A DNA stretch of 64,000 bases, from positions 124,001 to 188,000 of the forward strand of contig NZ_CP065957.1 in the NCBI RefSeq assembly GCF_017310505.1, read 5' to 3'. Source of the DNA: Methylacidiphilum caldifontis (GTDB lineage: Bacteria > Verrucomicrobiota > Verrucomicrobiia > Methylacidiphilales > Methylacidiphilaceae). How positions within the stretch are numbered: the first letter of the stretch is position 1; the number at the start of each line of letters is the position of its first letter. Below are positions 10,283-17,308 of the stretch, one piece after another. The translations under genes and the position numbers were made by a program. The notes beneath the pieces are model-generated. The model did no database searches and had not been told where the DNA came from. It worked only from the letters and a program-made list of their open reading frames with translations.

Positions 10283-10489
10283 ATGAAGAGATTTCTTAAG
10301 GGATTAACCGTTTTCTTCTCTCTTGTTGTTTGTGGTTCGTTCTTTGCCACTCAGGGACATGGAAGAATGATTCAAACAACCCGAGGGGATATGGTCATTG
10401 TGGGAAAACAAGGGAATAATTATTTAGGAAAATCTGGAGAGTGTCCTTCCTGCAAAAAAGAGAAAAAACAAAAGAAAACGACTGAGTAG
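10283..10489 (+). CDS. Small secreted peptide with CPSC motif
   Basis: 68 residues from the ATG at 10283, which follows AAAAGGAGG with a 10-base spacing; the open frame itself begins earlier at 10250. A typical signal sequence (MKRFLKGLTVFFSLVVCGSF) is followed by a mature part of about 40 residues ending in CPSCKKEKKQKKTTE. The CxxC plus lysine tail could bind a metal or a redox partner. Not recognised as a known family. Convergent with pqqE and closed by a strong terminator. Whether it relates to PQQ metabolism is unknown. Confidence 0.7.
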   Translation: MKRFLKGLTVFFSLVVCGSFFATQGHGRMIQTTRGDMVIVGKQGNNYLGKSGECPSCKKEKKQKKTTE

Positions 10490-10516
10490 CATCGAGTTTT
10501 CTTTTGTTGGGAACAT

Positions 10517-10551
10517 AGCCAAAGGATATTTATTCCTTTGGCTTTTTTTTT
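10517..10551 (+). terminator. Rho-independent terminator
   Basis: Ten-base perfect stem AGCCAAAGGA / TCCTTTGGCT with a 7-base loop followed by eight or nine T. Ends the small secreted peptide gene; the last bases touch the stop of the opposing pqqE. Confidence 0.88.
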
Positions 10552-11674
10552 AAGCCTGTAGAGTCTTTGAATTTTTGAGGTTTCTATAGATAAACTTTTT
10601 ATCTTCAGAAGGAGTTTCGGCCGGGTTTTCTTCTTGGATAATGCGCTCAATAATATGATGATGAGGAGAATAGATACAGGCTGGGTCTGTTGCCGCTGCA
10701 TCAGAGGTAAGTAAGAAAGCTTGACAGCGACAACCTCCAAAATCGATCTCTTTTCGAGGACAGCTCTTACACGGTTCAGGAAGGAAATCGGTTCCTCGGA
10801 ATTTGTTGAAGGCTTCAGAATTCCACCAGATATTTTCTAAACTGTCTGATCGAATATTTGGAAAAGAAAGAGAGCGAATGTCGCGTGCACTTTGACAGGG
10901 CAAAACGGTTCCATCGGCTGAAACAGTCATATAAATTTTCCCCCAGCCTTGCATGCAGGGTTTAGGAAAAGGACTATAGTAATCGGGAATTACAAAAAGG
11001 ATTTCCATTTTTCCTTTGTATTTTTCTTTTGCCTTGGATGCTTCTTGAGATGCCTTTTCTATCTGTTGTTTGCTGGGAAGCAGCTTTTTCCTATTCAGCA
11101 GTGCCCAACCGTAGTACTGGGTATTGGCTAGTTCTAATCTATGGGCTCCCAAGCTTGCTGCAAAATCGATAATTTCAGCAATCCGATCAATATTATGCCT
11201 GTGAATGACCACGTTGATTCCCAGTGGAATTTCACTTTCAAGGATGAGTCGAGCAGCTTCTATTTTCTTTTCAAAGCTTTTTTTCACTCCAGAAATTTGG
11301 TCAGCTAAATCTGGCCTGCTGTCCTGGATACTGAGCTGTATACTGTCTAGACCTGCTTCTTTAATCTCTTTAAGAAGCTCTTTATGGATAAGGGTACCGC
11401 CCGTGCTCATGTTTGAGTAGAAACCAAGGTCATGAGCTGTACGAATTAAGGTCGTGATGTCTTTGCGCACTAAGGGCTCTCCACCGGAAAAATAGACTTG
11501 TAAAATACCCAGTTTTTGAGCTTCTCTTAAAACTCTTATCCATTGTTCGGTACTCAATTCGTTTTTAATCCATCCTGAATAGTGTGTGGAGTTGCTGCAA
11601 TAAGGACACTGTAGAGGACAATGAAATGTAAGTTCGCAAAGCAAAGAAAAAGGTAAAAACCTTGATTTGGACAT
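10550..11674 (-). CDS. pqqE: PqqA peptide cyclase (radical SAM, PQQ biosynthesis protein E)
   Basis: Forms the Glu-Tyr C-C bond in the PqqA peptide, the first step of PQQ synthesis. The radical SAM CX3CX2C motif is at Cys19-Cys23-Cys26 (CPLQCPYC), followed by YFSGGEPLVRKD. The C-terminal SPASM cysteines are present (CMQGWG, CQSARD, CKSCPRKE, GGCRCQAF, DPAC). The ATG at 11674 has GAGAGG seven bases upstream and lies 10 bases after pqqD; the upstream start at 11713 would overlap pqqD and is disfavoured. Length about 374 residues, normal for the family. Last gene of the pqqABCDE operon. Confidence 0.97.
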   Translation of the reverse strand: MSKSRFLPFSLLCELTFHCPLQCPYCSNSTHYSGWIKNELSTEQWIRVLREAQKLGILQVYFSGGEPLVRKDITTLIRTAHDLGFYSNMSTGGTLIHKELLKEIKEAGLDSIQLSIQDSRPDLADQISGVKKSFEKKIEAARLILESEIPLGINVVIHRHNIDRIAEIIDFAASLGAHRLELANTQYYGWALLNRKKLLPSKQQIEKASQEASKAKEKYKGKMEILFVIPDYYSPFPKPCMQGWGKIYMTVSADGTVLPCQSARDIRSLSFPNIRSDSLENIWWNSEAFNKFRGTDFLPEPCKSCPRKEIDFGGCRCQAFLLTSDAAATDPACIYSPHHHIIERIIQEENPAETPSEDKKFIYRNLKNSKTLQA

Positions 11675-11684
11675 ATAAGCCTCT

Positions 11685-11957
11685 CTAATGGATTTGTAAA
11701 AGACCCTTTTCATGAAGGGCTAATAAAAATTCCCATACATCTTTTTCCATCGCAACCCTATCTACAGAAAAATCTTTTTCCAGTTCGTTGATAATATCTG
11801 AAAGTTTTCTTTGACCATCGCATAGCTGCAAAATTCTGTAGGCGGTTTGATTCAAGAAGAGAAGACCTTCGGGGAAAAGCAGTACAGGCTTTCCTCTTGC
11901 TTCATCGAATTTAAGCCTAGTTTTAGGGGACAGTGCAGGAATTTTTTCAGAGTGCAT
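11685..11957 (-). CDS. pqqD: PQQ biosynthesis chaperone PqqD
   Basis: About 90 residues; binds the PqqA peptide and presents it to PqqE. The sequence SPKTRLKFDEARGKPVLLFP and LNQTAYRILQLCDGQRKLSD is characteristic. The open frame reaches 12053, but homology begins at MHSEKIPALSPK, so the ATG at 11957 is chosen; it overlaps the pqqC end by 11 bases, consistent with coupled translation. PqqD and PqqE are separate proteins here, not fused. Confidence 0.95.
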   Translation of the reverse strand: MHSEKIPALSPKTRLKFDEARGKPVLLFPEGLLFLNQTAYRILQLCDGQRKLSDIINELEKDFSVDRVAMEKDVWEFLLALHEKGLLQIH

Positions 11958-12747
11958 AAAGAGGCCTAGGTACACGTATACCCAGTTGGTAATGCATATA
12001 GAGGGCATCGAGCATAGACCAGAGTAAATCACATTTGAACTGCAAGGCTTCAATTACCGATAGCTGCAGTTGTTGTGTTGTGCATTTTTCAAGGACAAGA
12101 CCCAGGGTAAAACGGACATCCCGAGGGGCCTGTTCAACTCTCCTCTCAAAATACTTTAAACCCTTGGGATCGATCCAGGGATAATATTTAGGAAAAGCTG
12201 AAATCCGTATCCGATGGATCGTGGGAGCAAACAGCTCGGTCAGGGAAGAGGCCATAGCAATAAGCCAGGGCTGCTCTCTACAAAAATGAACATAAGCATC
12301 AACGGCGTATCGGACTCCAGGGAGTAAATAACGATGGGACAGCAGATCTTCCCTGCTTAAACCGACAGCTAAACCCAAATTAAGCCATCTTTCTATTCCA
12401 CCAGGATCTTCTCCAAAGCCATCATGATCATGAATCCTAGAAATCCAGGCACGTCTCAGTTCTCTATCGGGACAATTGGAAAGAATAGCTGCATCTTTAA
12501 TGGGGATCTGCGCTTGGTAGTAAAAACGGTTAGCTACCCATCCTTGTAACGCTTCTTTGGAGAGTTTCCCTTCATTCATAAGCAGATGGAAAGGATGCTT
12601 GTCATGATAGCTATTTGCTCCTATCTGTTTTAAAACTTCTTCGAATTGAGGAGCAGCAAGAGGAAGTTGTGAAACAAATGTTTCTTTGGGTACAAAAGAA
12701 GGGTAAACGGTCTGTGGAGAATAAAACACTGAGTTCATTTGTAGCAT
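11947..12747 (-). CDS. pqqC: Pyrroloquinoline-quinone synthase PqqC
   Basis: Carries out the last step of PQQ synthesis: cofactorless ring closure and oxidation of the tricyclic precursor. 266 residues, with the heme-oxygenase-like helical fold signatures KHPFHLLMNEGKLS, WVANRFYYQAQIPIKDAA, RIHDHDG and LTELFAP. The start ATG at 12747 follows pqqB by 4 bases. Residues 1-35 are less conserved. Confidence 0.97.
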   Translation of the reverse strand: MLQMNSVFYSPQTVYPSFVPKETFVSQLPLAAPQFEEVLKQIGANSYHDKHPFHLLMNEGKLSKEALQGWVANRFYYQAQIPIKDAAILSNCPDRELRRAWISRIHDHDGFGEDPGGIERWLNLGLAVGLSREDLLSHRYLLPGVRYAVDAYVHFCREQPWLIAMASSLTELFAPTIHRIRISAFPKYYPWIDPKGLKYFERRVEQAPRDVRFTLGLVLEKCTTQQLQLSVIEALQFKCDLLWSMLDALYMHYQLGIRVPRPLYAL

Positions 12748-12751
12748 ACAA

Positions 12752-13648
12752 CTATAGCAAAAGCTTCATCCCATCGTAAGCAATTTCTACTCCAGATAAA
12801 GCCACGGCTTTTGCCTGTGCCGAATCAGGATCAATCATGGGATTAGTATTGTTGATATGAATGTAAATTTTTCTAGGTATTTTGAGGGATGAAAGCCAGT
12901 TTAAAGATCCATTTTCTCCACCTACAGGAACATGGCCCATTTGAGAGGCTTTCTTTTCTTTGATATTCCAAAGACAAAGTTCATTTTCAGACCAGAAAGT
13001 GCCATCAATAAAAACACATTCTGACTCCTGGATAAACTCTTCGAGCTGAGGGTTGATTTCAGGAAGTGCTGGACAATAAACTATTTTTTTTCCGGATTCC
13101 TCTTCTATACTCACAGCTATAACGTCATCGGGACGAGGTTCCCTTTGGGCATAAGGAGGGACTGATCGTCCTAAGTTTAAGGCATTAAATAAAAGAGAGC
13201 CGATTTTAAAGGGAAATGTGGCTTTTTTAATTTCAAGATATGAAGAAAGGATGCGTATCAAGGGATAAGAATTAGAAAGAAGGTCCCAACTCGATTCAGA
13301 ACAAAGCAGTTCGATGTCTTTGCCTTCTCTTAATGAAAGTAATCCAGAGGCGTGGTCAATCTGGGCATCGGTTAGGACTACCGCTGAGAAGGGAGATGAA
13401 CGAATTTCAATACCTGGAGGAGCCAATTCAGGCTCTCGAGAAAGTTGTGTCGGTAAATCAATGGATGCATTGAGAAGAACCCATTTTTCTCCTACCGCTC
13501 GGACAGCTATTGAAGACTGAGTTCTTCTCAAAGAGAAAGGCTCTTTTTTTTCTTTGATTTCTAATCTTGCTCGAACACAATTTGGACAAAGACAATTCCA
13601 CTGAGGAATCCCTCCTCCTGCACCGGAACCAAGGACTAAGACTTCCAT
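12752..13648 (-). CDS. pqqB: PQQ biosynthesis protein PqqB (metallo-beta-lactamase fold)
   Basis: About 298 residues; an iron-dependent hydroxylase of the metallo-beta-lactamase fold that hydroxylates the Tyr part of the PqqA crosslink. Opens with MEVLVLGSGAGGGIPQWNC and the zinc-binding CLCPNC pair; LTDAQIDHASGLLSLREG carries the active-site Asp/His region. The ATG at 13648 is fixed by this conserved opening; an upstream TTG at 13696 is in frame but disfavoured. Second gene of the pqq operon. Confidence 0.96.
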   Translation of the reverse strand: MEVLVLGSGAGGGIPQWNCLCPNCVRARLEIKEKKEPFSLRRTQSSIAVRAVGEKWVLLNASIDLPTQLSREPELAPPGIEIRSSPFSAVVLTDAQIDHASGLLSLREGKDIELLCSESSWDLLSNSYPLIRILSSYLEIKKATFPFKIGSLLFNALNLGRSVPPYAQREPRPDDVIAVSIEEESGKKIVYCPALPEINPQLEEFIQESECVFIDGTFWSENELCLWNIKEKKASQMGHVPVGGENGSLNWLSSLKIPRKIYIHINNTNPMIDPDSAQAKAVALSGVEIAYDGMKLLL

Positions 13649-13717
13649 AAGAAGCAACAAGGGCAAAGGTTTGTTTGCCTTTGCCCTCAGCTGCAAACAT
13701 TCGTTGACATCCGAAGA

Positions 13718-13798
13718 TTAGCTCTCAGCAATAAATGCGTAAGCTGTAACTTCCATGCAGAGATTTAATTCTTCGAATACTGGTTTTTCCCAATTCAT
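13718..13798 (-). CDS. pqqA: PQQ precursor peptide PqqA
   Basis: 26-residue ribosomal precursor whose Glu and Tyr side chains become PQQ. The peptide reads MNWEKPVFEELNLCMEVTAY and then six more residues; Glu16 and Tyr20 are in the conserved ExxxY spacing (EVTAY). A strong ribosome binding site AGGAGG lies 6 bases before the ATG at 13798, and pqqB follows after about 70 bases. This is the promoter-proximal gene of the operon and is too short for standard gene callers. Confidence 0.96.
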   Translation of the reverse strand: MNWEKPVFEELNLCMEVTAYAFIAES

Positions 13799-13944
13799 GT
13801 GTCCTCCTGTTTGTAAAATATATAATTTTTTTTAATCCTATTCAATTCCATATTTTTTTTAAAATTCAATTTTAAATTTTAACTTTTTTTGATTGAATAT
13901 CTTAATGGGTTTTTCCAACACTCCAATCCCAGCTACATTTTCAA

Positions 13945-15018
13945 ATGCAATTCAGATTGGTCATTAAAATCTATAAAAAGTTAGGTTTATTTCCAGCTTC
14001 TTTTTTCTTTAGATCCATTTGGAGTGTTTCTTTTTTTCTATTCTTTCTAGTTTTCTCTCTTTTTAGCTATGGCCAAGACTCTTCTTTAGGGTTCGTTAGT
14101 CATGAAGGAGGCATAACCCTCATCGATATAGCCAAGAATTTAAAACTTAAAGAGATAGTCTTGCCTGGGAGCTTCCTTCGGGGTATTGGTTTGAGTGCCG
14201 AGGGTAAGACTCTTTTTGTCGCCGATAAATCCAGTGGCTCTGTTTTGGTTGTAGACATCGATGAGGGTAAAATCATAAATACTATTGCTTTAGGGCAGAA
14301 TCCTGAGTTTCTGAGAATCCATCCCCTTAAAAAAACACTTTTTGTCTCTTATGAACCAGACAAGAATCAGTCTGGGTCCAGTAATAGAGCAAAAATTGCC
14401 CAAATCGATATCCATAAAGAAAAGATCTTAAAAGAATTTTTGTCCGGAGAAGAAACCGAAGCCATAGAGTTTTCAGCAGATGGTACAAAGCTCCTTGTTT
14501 CCAATGAAGGAGAAAATACCATTGGAATTTACGATATTTCTTCAGGAAAGGAAATAAAACGGCAGAGTGTTCAGGCTATAGGCCTGAGACCTAGAGGGCT
14601 AAAAAGAGCTCCTTTTGGAGATATATATGCTGTAACTTTTGAAAACAGTAACAAAGTGGCCCTATTCGATAAAGATTTTTCTCTAATAAAAGAGGCTCCT
14701 ACCGCTTCTGGACCTTATGGATTGGCCTTTGATCCTTCGGCCAAAAAATTACTTGTCCTAGCTTTCCGAGATCGAAAGCTGCAGGTCTTTGAGGTCCCAA
14801 CCCTTAAACTTATTGCTGAAGCTCCTGTGGGTGAGAGGAGCTGGCATTTTACTTTTAGTCCTGATGGAAAAAAAATACTGGTAGCCAGTGGCCGATCCAA
14901 TAAACTAATCGTTTTAGACGCAGTCAATTTTAAGGAACTGGCAACGATTGAAGGGATCAAAGCCCCATGGGGTATTGTTACTTTTCCACCGAGTTATGGA
15001 AGTTTAGATAATCCATAA
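13945..15018 (+). CDS. YVTN-type beta-propeller protein, PQQ-associated
   Basis: 357 residues: a long hydrophobic N-terminus (signal or anchor to about residue 43, ending FSYGQ) followed by repeated seven-bladed-propeller strands such as GKTLFVADKSSGSVLVVDID and GTKLLVSNEGENTIGIYDIS. It matches the description of the PQQ-dependent catabolism-associated beta-propeller family, and its position head to head with pqqA supports this. Exported to the periplasm by inference. The 146-bp gap to pqqA is AT-rich and must hold both promoters. Confidence 0.85.
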   Translation: MQFRLVIKIYKKLGLFPASFFFRSIWSVSFFLFFLVFSLFSYGQDSSLGFVSHEGGITLIDIAKNLKLKEIVLPGSFLRGIGLSAEGKTLFVADKSSGSVLVVDIDEGKIINTIALGQNPEFLRIHPLKKTLFVSYEPDKNQSGSSNRAKIAQIDIHKEKILKEFLSGEETEAIEFSADGTKLLVSNEGENTIGIYDISSGKEIKRQSVQAIGLRPRGLKRAPFGDIYAVTFENSNKVALFDKDFSLIKEAPTASGPYGLAFDPSAKKLLVLAFRDRKLQVFEVPTLKLIAEAPVGERSWHFTFSPDGKKILVASGRSNKLIVLDAVNFKELATIEGIKAPWGIVTFPPSYGSLDNP

Positions 15019-15212
15019 AATATTTTAATGGAATAAATAAAAAAAATATTTTAATAATTTTTATTTTTGCATATTGATCTCTCGGGGAAAATTGGCTAAT
15101 TAAATAAGTAATTAACAGATAAGTAAGTTAAAAAGTGTTTTGGTGATCAGGAAACAAGAGAAAAAATGTACTATTAAAAATTTTAACGAATTTGGGATTT
15201 TAGAAACGACTC

Positions 15213-15689
15213 ATGATAATGAAAGAGATGGATCAGAAAATAGAAGATTTGTTGGCTTTTTATTCCACAAAACCTAATGGACTCATTCCTTTTTATCATA
15301 AGGTTCAAGAAGAGCTTGGATATATCCCTAAAGAATTTATTCCTCAGATCGCTTCTTCTTTTAATCTTTCACAAGCTGAAGTCTATGGAGTTCTGACTTT
15401 TTATGCCGATTTCAGAACACAACCTCCTGGAAAAAATATTCTAAGAATTTGCAGGGCTGAAGCTTGCCAGTCCAATGGTTGTCACAAACTCATAAAAAAA
15501 GCAAAAGAAGCTTTACGAATCGATTTTGGGCAAACATCGGCGGATGGGCAAGTTACTTTGCTGCCGACATTTTGTTTTGGTAATTGTGCTAACGGTCCTT
15601 CAGTTTCCCTTAACGGAAAACTGTATGGCCGGGTAGATGTGCAGAAAATGGAAAAACTTATTGCTTCAATTCAGCAATGCTATGCATAA
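15213..15689 (+). CDS. fdsG: NAD-dependent formate dehydrogenase gamma subunit (NuoE-like)
   Basis: 158 residues with a thioredoxin-like [2Fe-2S] domain; cysteines are in CRAEACQSNGC and FCFGNCANGPS. Part of the electron path from the molybdenum/tungsten site to NAD+. The N-terminal helical part (LLAFYSTKPNGLIPFYHKVQ) is typical of NuoE. First gene of fdsGBAD, overlapping fdsB by 8 bases. ATG at 15213, with an alternative at 15219. Confidence 0.93.
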   Translation: MIMKEMDQKIEDLLAFYSTKPNGLIPFYHKVQEELGYIPKEFIPQIASSFNLSQAEVYGVLTFYADFRTQPPGKNILRICRAEACQSNGCHKLIKKAKEALRIDFGQTSADGQVTLLPTFCFGNCANGPSVSLNGKLYGRVDVQKMEKLIASIQQCYA

Positions 15690-17250
15690 GCTTTATATAT
15701 CAAAAGACTATTCTTCAGTGGCTGTTGGGGCAGACGAAGTCGCGTTGGTTGTTGAAAAAGAGGCTTCATCAAGAAGCATTCCCCTAAGCATTATCCGTAC
15801 GGGTTCCTATGGTCTTTATTGGCTTGAGCCTTTAGTTGAAGTGCAACTGGAGGGCACAAAAAGGGTTGCTTATGGCCCTGTTAAGCCAGAGGATGTAAGG
15901 CCCCTATTTGAATCAGGGTTCCTTAATGGTGGGGATCATCCCTTGTTCATCGGTGATGTCCAAGAGCATCCTTATTTAAAAAGACAGAAAAGACTCATTT
16001 TTGAACGCATGGGCCGTCTTGAGCCCCTTTCTTTAGATGCTTACGTTGAGATGGGCGGTTTTAGGGGTTTAAAAAATGCGCTAGAGTGGGGACAGAACCG
16101 AGTCATCGATGAAGTCACGAAGTCTGGGCTAAGAGGAAGGGGAGGGGCTGGGTTCCCTACAGGAATAAAATGGAAGACGACCTGGCTAGCGCCTTCTTCA
16201 CAGAAATATATTGTTTGCAATGCGGATGAAGGGGATTCAGGAACCTTTTCTGACCGCATGGTGATGGAAGGCGATCCATTCCTTCTCATAGAAGGGATGA
16301 TGATTGCAGGCTTCGCTGTTGGAGCCAATAAAGGATATATCTATTTGAGGTCTGAATATCCTCTAGCCTACGAGATACTCAACAAGGCCATTGATATTTG
16401 TAAGCAAAAGGGATATTTAGGGAGCAAGCTTTTCGGCACTTCCTTTAGTTTTGATCTAGAAGTCTATCTGGGCGCGGGAGCCTATATATGTGGGGAGGAA
16501 ACAGCCCTTTTGGATAGTCTTGAAGGCAAAAGAGGCATGGTCAGGCCAAGACCCCCTTTACCTGCAGTAAAAGGACTATGGGGACAGCCTACGGTTATTA
16601 ACAATGTAATCACGCTTGCTTCTGTGCCTTGGATTTTATCTTATGGCGGGGATGCCTATGCCCGTTTTGGAGTGAATCGTTCTAAGGGCACTCTGCCTGT
16701 ACAGCTTTCGGGAAACCTGAAATATCCTGGACTTGTTGAAGTGCCTTTTGGGATTAGCCTTAAAGAGCTCATCTATGAGTTTGGAGGGGGAACTCGCACG
16801 GGCAAACCTTTGAAAGCTATTCAAATTGGTGGCCCCCTAGGTCCTTATCTACCGGAGTCTCTTTTAGACATTCCTTTGGATTATGAAGAATTAAGCAAAA
16901 TAAAGGGTATTGTAGGGCATGGAGGCATTGTAGCCTTTGATGATTCCGTCAATTTGGCTCACATGGCTCATTATGCAATGGAGTTTTGTGCCGAGGAGTC
17001 CTGCGGAAAATGTACCCCTTGTCGGATTGGTTCTACACGGGGCATGGAGCTAATGGAAAAAATAATATGGGGAAAAGGGTCACGGAAGGATTTGGAACTC
17101 CTTTTTGAGCTGTGCGATACGATGATTAATGCATCGCTTTGTGGTTTAGGAGGAATGACTCCTTTTCCCGTATTAAGTGCTTTGAGGTATTTTCCAGAGG
17201 ATTTTGGTTATAGTAAGCAAGATATTGTGGCTTTTGCTACTACGAACTAG
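15682..17250 (+). CDS. fdsB: NAD-dependent formate dehydrogenase beta subunit (NuoF-like)
   Basis: About 522 residues; carries FMN, the NAD+ site and one [4Fe-4S] cluster. An N-terminal NuoE-type domain precedes the flavin part with SGLRGRGGAGFPTGIKW; the cluster motif ESCGKCTPCRIGSTRG and the later CGLGG are at the C-terminus. The ATG at 15682 overlaps the fdsG stop; the open frame from 15637 would run further into fdsG and is disfavoured. Confidence 0.94.
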   Translation: MHKLYISKDYSSVAVGADEVALVVEKEASSRSIPLSIIRTGSYGLYWLEPLVEVQLEGTKRVAYGPVKPEDVRPLFESGFLNGGDHPLFIGDVQEHPYLKRQKRLIFERMGRLEPLSLDAYVEMGGFRGLKNALEWGQNRVIDEVTKSGLRGRGGAGFPTGIKWKTTWLAPSSQKYIVCNADEGDSGTFSDRMVMEGDPFLLIEGMMIAGFAVGANKGYIYLRSEYPLAYEILNKAIDICKQKGYLGSKLFGTSFSFDLEVYLGAGAYICGEETALLDSLEGKRGMVRPRPPLPAVKGLWGQPTVINNVITLASVPWILSYGGDAYARFGVNRSKGTLPVQLSGNLKYPGLVEVPFGISLKELIYEFGGGTRTGKPLKAIQIGGPLGPYLPESLLDIPLDYEELSKIKGIVGHGGIVAFDDSVNLAHMAHYAMEFCAEESCGKCTPCRIGSTRGMELMEKIIWGKGSRKDLELLFELCDTMINASLCGLGGMTPFPVLSALRYFPEDFGYSKQDIVAFATTN

Positions 17251-17308
17251 AAGGAAGGAAAAAAAAGATAATTAAAGGAAAGTCTCTAATTAAAAAAGGA
17301 GAAAGGTT

